From the NCBI GenBank assembly GCA_002697475.1, contig NZVW01000166.1:6364-24152 (forward strand): a stretch of 17,789 bases of DNA, given 5' to 3'. The notes below the pieces were generated by a model. It did not search any database and was not told the DNA's origin. It saw only the letters and a list, made by a program, of their open reading frames with translations. Both the position numbers and the translations under genes were made by a program. Positions 14,435-17,789 of this stretch are shown one piece after another. Source of the stretch: Aquimarina sp. (GTDB taxonomy: Bacteria; Bacteroidota; Bacteroidia; Flavobacteriales; Flavobacteriaceae). The first letter of the stretch is position 1. The number at the start of each line of letters is the position of its first letter.

Positions 14435-14532
14435 CCGGGGAAAGTTCCTCGATGTATTCCTTAAAAATACGTGTTCGTAGAAGGTAAGGAGGTTGTAGAA
14501 TTCCTACATTTACTCAACCTCCACTACCTTCT
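14435..14532 (+). ncRNA. Candidate structured RNA/leader with strong hairpin
   Basis: This stretch is unusually GC-rich for its surroundings. AGAAGGTA (14479-14486) pairs with TACCTTCT (14525-14532), and GGAGGTTG (14488-14495) with CAACCTCC (14515-14522). The result is a 16-bp stem with one small internal loop and a 19-base apical loop. Just 5' of the stem is TACGTGTTCGTA (14468-14479), the exact reverse complement of bases 9986-9997, which end two bases before the first TBDT start codon. A possible 11-codon ORF (ATG 14452 to TAA 14485-14487, peptide MYSLKIRVRRR) runs into the stem. It could be a small RNA acting on TBDT mRNAs, or a cis leader. No strong promoter or T tract is evident, so the call is tentative. 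Confidence 0.35.
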
Positions 14533-14914
14533 CTTATATCAAATTCATTTTTTTAAAGTCTATCCTATCAATTATATCAAATCTGATTTTAAGATTTTAC
14601 TACTATGTTAACTAAAATACTACTCTTCTTCTCACTTAACACTCCATTAAACCTCAGATAATACAGAGCAAACGGTTTATTGTTGATTAGTTAACATTCA
14701 GAGTTCATTCGCATTCAACCTTCTTTTTAAACAAATGGTTTAAAAAACTGATTATCAAATCTTTATAAAACAAAAAATTTTACGTTATTTAAATGTTATT
14801 CCTATTTACTACATTTTTCTTCTCATCACAATCCCTTAAAGCAAGGATAATATTTAGCTAAAAAGTTTTACTGTAAAACCGTATTTATTTGTACCAGATT
14901 TTTACGAATACGAC

Positions 14915-17674
14915 ATGAAAAGATTTTGTACAGCTATTGCGCTGTTATTTTTAGGATTTACCTATGCACAAGAAGCTACAGGTACAGTAGCAGGAAAATT
15001 ACTAGACAAAGAAAATAACGATGAACCTCTACCCTTTGCCAATGTAATTGTTAAAGGAACTTCAAAGGGAGCTTCTACTGACTTTGATGGTTTTTATGAA
15101 ATTGCTGGCGTTCCTCCAGGAACTTACACTCTGGAATTTAGTTTTACCGGATATCAAACCGTGGAGATTCCTAATGTGGTAGTACAATCAGACAAAGTTG
15201 CTGTTGTGGATGCCACTATGGGAGCTACTGCTGCGGCACTGGAAGAGGTAGTTATTAAAGTTATTACAAGTAGAGAACGAGAGGAGGCTTTATTGCTTGA
15301 ACAAAAAAATGCAGTAGAAATCAAACAAGCAATTGGAGCTCAAGAGCTTGCAAGAAAAGGAGTAAGCGATGCAGAAGGTGCAGTTACTAAAATCACCGGG
15401 GTAACAAAACAGGAAGGAGAAAAGAATGTTTTTGTAAGAGGTCTAGGGGACCGCTATAATTCAACAACACTTAATGGATTACCTCTTCCATCTGACAACC
15501 CTACATATAAAAATATCACTTTAGACTTTTTTAGCTCTGATATCATTAAAAATATTGGCGTAAGTAAAGTTTTTGGATCAAAATTATATGGTGATGTATC
15601 AGGAGCTAATATAGATATTGAATCCAAAGAATTAACAGGAAGAGAAGAATTGAAAATATCATTCTCTTCTGGGATTAATACTGTTACTATTGGAGAAAAA
15701 ATGTTTATTCCTGATGGAACCAATGGTCTTGGTTTTGGTTTAGATAAGAACTCTCCTATCACTGACTTAGGTCAATATGCTTTCGAAAATGATTTAAATC
15801 CTGAATCTCAGAGCACCCCGCTTAATAGTAGTGTGGCAATATCAGGAGGAAAAAAGTTCAACATTCAGGATAATACTCTTAGTGTTTTCTTAGTCGGGGG
15901 ATTTGATAATGGATATCAATACAGAAATGGAATTGCCCGACAAATAAATGCTACCGGAGGACTGGGAAGAGATTTAGACGTTGAACAATATGAATACAAT
16001 GTATCCCAGTTATTAATGGGTAATATCAAATACAGTTTTGGTAATTCAAGAGATAATTCCATTTCCTATAATGGAATAATTATCCACGATAATGTCCAAA
16101 ATGTTAGTGAGTACTTTGGTTTACAGACTAGTGTTAGTGATGATGAAGAGCGCCCAACTTTTATAAGAAGACAGCAAACAAATAATAATAATCTCTTTAT
16201 TAATCAGCTTTTGACAGAATTTAAATTAAGTGATAAACTTAAAGCTTCATTGGGTGGATCATTCAGCATAGCAAGAAGTGATGAACCAGACAGAAGACAA
16301 AACACTTTATTGAGAATTGATGGGGACTTTAGAATTGCATCTGGTAGTGCTGGTTTAAATCATAGATTTTACTCTGATCTTCAAGAAGAAGATCTAGCTG
16401 CTAATTTTAATCTAAACTATTCATTATCGAATGATGAAGATGAAAAGAATAGTTTCATTGATCTAGGAGTTGACTATAGAAATACTAACAGGGATTTTAA
16501 TTTTATTCAATTCAATCACGATTTCTTTACACAGACACCTGCGGATAGAAACAATTTAGATGCCATATTTAACCAACAGTCGTTAGATAGCAATACATTT
16601 AGGATTGTTACAGATAGAGGTGTAGGAACCAATGCTTTAGACCCATTCTTTTATAATGGTGAAAGAACAATTCTATCTCCATTTGCAACTGGTACATTTT
16701 CAATATTTGATAATACCACTATAAGTCTGGGTATAAGATTAGATAATGTTGAGCAAATAGTTAACTATGATACAGAGTTAATTAGCAGCGTTTCTAATCC
16801 TCCCACAGGACCAGAAGGTGTAATCGAAGAAAATTATATTCTTCCAAGCTTTAGTTTAAAGCATAATTTTACAGAGAATAGTATCTTAAGATTTGCGGGA
16901 AGTAAAACGTATACACTACCTCAGTTTATCGAAGTAGCACCATTTTTATATGAGGATGTAAACTTCTCTAGATTTGGAAACCCTTTATTACAATCTTCAG
17001 ACAACTATAATGCAGACTTAAAATATGAATGGTATCCAAGCTCTGGTGAAATCATAGCTATTACCGGATTCTTTAAATATATTGATTTCCCTATTAATAC
17101 TATTGAAGTTAATTCAGCCGGAAATGATATTTCTTTCGTCAATACGCCTGAGGCAACTGCTTTTGGTGTCGAACTTGAAATTAAAAAAGATTTATATAAT
17201 CTGGAAATAGGAGATGAAGGATACAACAAACTTACAGGAGGCTTAAATGTATCCTATTTAAACACCAATCAGACTCTTGAAGATGTAGAAACAGACAATC
17301 TAACCGTAAGATACACCAACAATGAAGATCAACTATCAGGAGCTTCTGACCTTCTAATCAATGCAGACATAACCTTTAATGTAAAACGATCCTCTTATGA
17401 CTTTCTATCATCCTTAGTCTTTAGTTATTTCAGTGACAGAATATTAACGATTGGTGTAGCAGGTAGAGAAAATATAGTAGAAACAGGTATACCAACTTTG
17501 GATTTAGTTAATAAAATAAAGCTTAATAATAAGTTCGGTATTTCTTTAAATGCTAGAAACATTTTAAATCCTGATTTCAAGTTAACTCAGGACACAACAG
17601 CTGGTGAAACTGTAGACTTATCAGTATACAAAAAAGGTATAGGAATAAGTGCCGGGTTCACTTATGAATTCTAA
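14915..17674 (+). CDS. TonB-dependent outer-membrane receptor, CarboxypepD-reg-like type (module 2)
   Basis: The 919-residue protein has the same architecture as the first TBDT. The signal peptide ends TYAQ (residue 19), and the carboxypeptidase-regulatory-like domain spans about 20-107 (PLPFANVIVKGTSKG). The TonB box is EEVVIK at 110-115, the plug carries FVRGLGDRY at 173-181, and the barrel ends GISAGFTYEF. The N-terminal ~240 residues are closely similar to the paralogue, while the barrel, especially extracellular-loop regions, is much more diverged. This fits a duplication followed by a change of ligand with the same TonB partner. The ligand is unknown. A lipoprotein gene starts 43 bp after the stop, repeating the TBDT-lipoprotein order of module 1. 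Confidence 0.93.
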   Translation: MKRFCTAIALLFLGFTYAQEATGTVAGKLLDKENNDEPLPFANVIVKGTSKGASTDFDGFYEIAGVPPGTYTLEFSFTGYQTVEIPNVVVQSDKVAVVDATMGATAAALEEVVIKVITSREREEALLLEQKNAVEIKQAIGAQELARKGVSDAEGAVTKITGVTKQEGEKNVFVRGLGDRYNSTTLNGLPLPSDNPTYKNITLDFFSSDIIKNIGVSKVFGSKLYGDVSGANIDIESKELTGREELKISFSSGINTVTIGEKMFIPDGTNGLGFGLDKNSPITDLGQYAFENDLNPESQSTPLNSSVAISGGKKFNIQDNTLSVFLVGGFDNGYQYRNGIARQINATGGLGRDLDVEQYEYNVSQLLMGNIKYSFGNSRDNSISYNGIIIHDNVQNVSEYFGLQTSVSDDEERPTFIRRQQTNNNNLFINQLLTEFKLSDKLKASLGGSFSIARSDEPDRRQNTLLRIDGDFRIASGSAGLNHRFYSDLQEEDLAANFNLNYSLSNDEDEKNSFIDLGVDYRNTNRDFNFIQFNHDFFTQTPADRNNLDAIFNQQSLDSNTFRIVTDRGVGTNALDPFFYNGERTILSPFATGTFSIFDNTTISLGIRLDNVEQIVNYDTELISSVSNPPTGPEGVIEENYILPSFSLKHNFTENSILRFAGSKTYTLPQFIEVAPFLYEDVNFSRFGNPLLQSSDNYNADLKYEWYPSSGEIIAITGFFKYIDFPINTIEVNSAGNDISFVNTPEATAFGVELEIKKDLYNLEIGDEGYNKLTGGLNVSYLNTNQTLEDVETDNLTVRYTNNEDQLSGASDLLINADITFNVKRSSYDFLSSLVFSYFSDRILTIGVAGRENIVETGIPTLDLVNKIKLNNKFGISLNARNILNPDFKLTQDTTAGETVDLSVYKKGIGISAGFTYEF

Positions 17675-17717
17675 TACTAAAATTAAATTAAATCTTTAAA
17701 CTCAAAAAAACGAAAAA

Positions 17718-17789
17718 ATGAAAAGAGTATTTTTATCTATGTTAGCAATGATTACATTGTTAGCTTCTTGTAGTGATGATGACGATAAT
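17718..17789 (+). CDS. Lipoprotein, N-terminal fragment (partner of TBDT module 2)
   Basis: The ATG at 17718 opens a frame that stays open to the right edge, giving 24 residues: MKRVFLSMLAMITLLASC followed by SDDDDN. This is a complete lipoprotein signal peptide with lipobox LLASC and an acidic stretch after the cysteine, as expected for a surface-exposed flavobacterial lipoprotein. The 43-bp spacing from the TBDT stop matches the 47 bp in module 1, so it is probably the equivalent lipoprotein, perhaps also a beta-helix protein. The body of the gene is outside the window, so its fold is not visible. Confidence 0.75.
   Translation, partial: MKRVFLSMLAMITLLASCSDDDDN

Larger units (their letters stand above)
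14066..14914. other. 849-bp intergenic region before the second TBDT
   Basis: No convincing protein gene of ordinary size is present on either strand. It holds the 15-bp inverted repeat (14106-14219), a small hairpin ATTGGT/ACCAAT near 14356-14373, the structured element at 14435-14532, and the promoter region of the second TBDT. Weak two-unit 11-bp repeats (TTAACATT/TTATCATT at 14249 and 14260; TTAACATT/AGTTCATT at 14691 and 14702; GTTA at 14784 and 14795) are at the limit of what this AT-rich sequence gives by chance. A TTTATTTG at about 14884-14891 is a possible -7 element (one mismatch), about 25 bp before the TBDT start. Confidence 0.6.

Noticed and set aside
14435..14532. Cobalamin or other known riboswitch before the second TBDT
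   Set aside because: I could not find the conserved core sequences of cobalamin or other riboswitches I know; the element is a simple long hairpin with a preceding antisense-like block.
15454..15762. Minus-strand 102-codon frame inside the second TBDT
   Set aside because: It is antisense to the conserved plug domain; no independent evidence of coding.
1..17789. CRISPR array, tRNA, rRNA, integrase or transposase genes
   Set aside because: No spacer-repeat pattern, cloverleaf-like gene, rRNA segment or recombinase motif was recognised on either strand.

Overview
The window reads as chromosomal DNA of a marine-type member of the Flavobacteriaceae (Bacteroidota). The evidence is its AT-rich composition, TAnnTTTG-type -7 promoter elements, few Shine-Dalgarno sequences, an Mrp of the Bacteroidota type without CxxC, large TonB-dependent receptors (TBDTs) with an N-terminal carboxypeptidase-regulatory-like domain, and lipoproteins with acidic residues after the lipobox cysteine. 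The genus cannot be fixed from the sequence alone.

Layout. Positions 1-337 hold the 3' end of a membrane acyltransferase (+). Positions 347-1730 hold a two-gene Fe-S operon (-): Mrp ATPase, then a NifU C-terminal-domain scaffold. Positions 1971-3612 hold a tight operon (-) of trmB, a LysE-family exporter and a catalytically dead MGMT-like DNA-binding protein. Positions 3724-4779 encode a MurG-like glycosyltransferase (+) whose 3' end overlaps a histidine kinase tail to tail. Positions 4717-6479 hold a PhoB/PhoR-like two-component pair (-). Positions 6623-9013 encode a long PiT phosphate transporter with a PhoU-like tail (-). Positions 9435-9794 encode a small secreted MORN/YwqK-like protein (+). 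From 9999 to the right edge lie two successive 'TBDT then lipoprotein' modules (+); only the first 24 codons of the last lipoprotein are in the window.

The most interesting signal lies between the genes. Upstream of the response regulator, the PiT transporter, the YwqK-like gene and the first TBDT there are runs of the motif AATGTTA (or its complement TAACATT) repeated at exact 11-bp steps. That is the geometry of a PhoB/OmpR-family direct-repeat operator. The PhoB-like regulator is in the same locus, so the simplest reading is a local Pho regulon joining the regulator, inner-membrane phosphate uptake, a small secreted protein and an outer-membrane TBDT paired with a parallel beta-helix lipoprotein in place of a SusD protein. 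The ligand of the TBDT pairs cannot be read from sequence.

The 849-bp gap before the second TBDT holds a 15-bp inverted repeat ending in a T run, and a structured element with a possible 11-codon ORF and a strong hairpin. That element contains a 12-nt stretch exactly complementary to the leader just before the first TBDT start codon, which makes it a candidate regulatory RNA.
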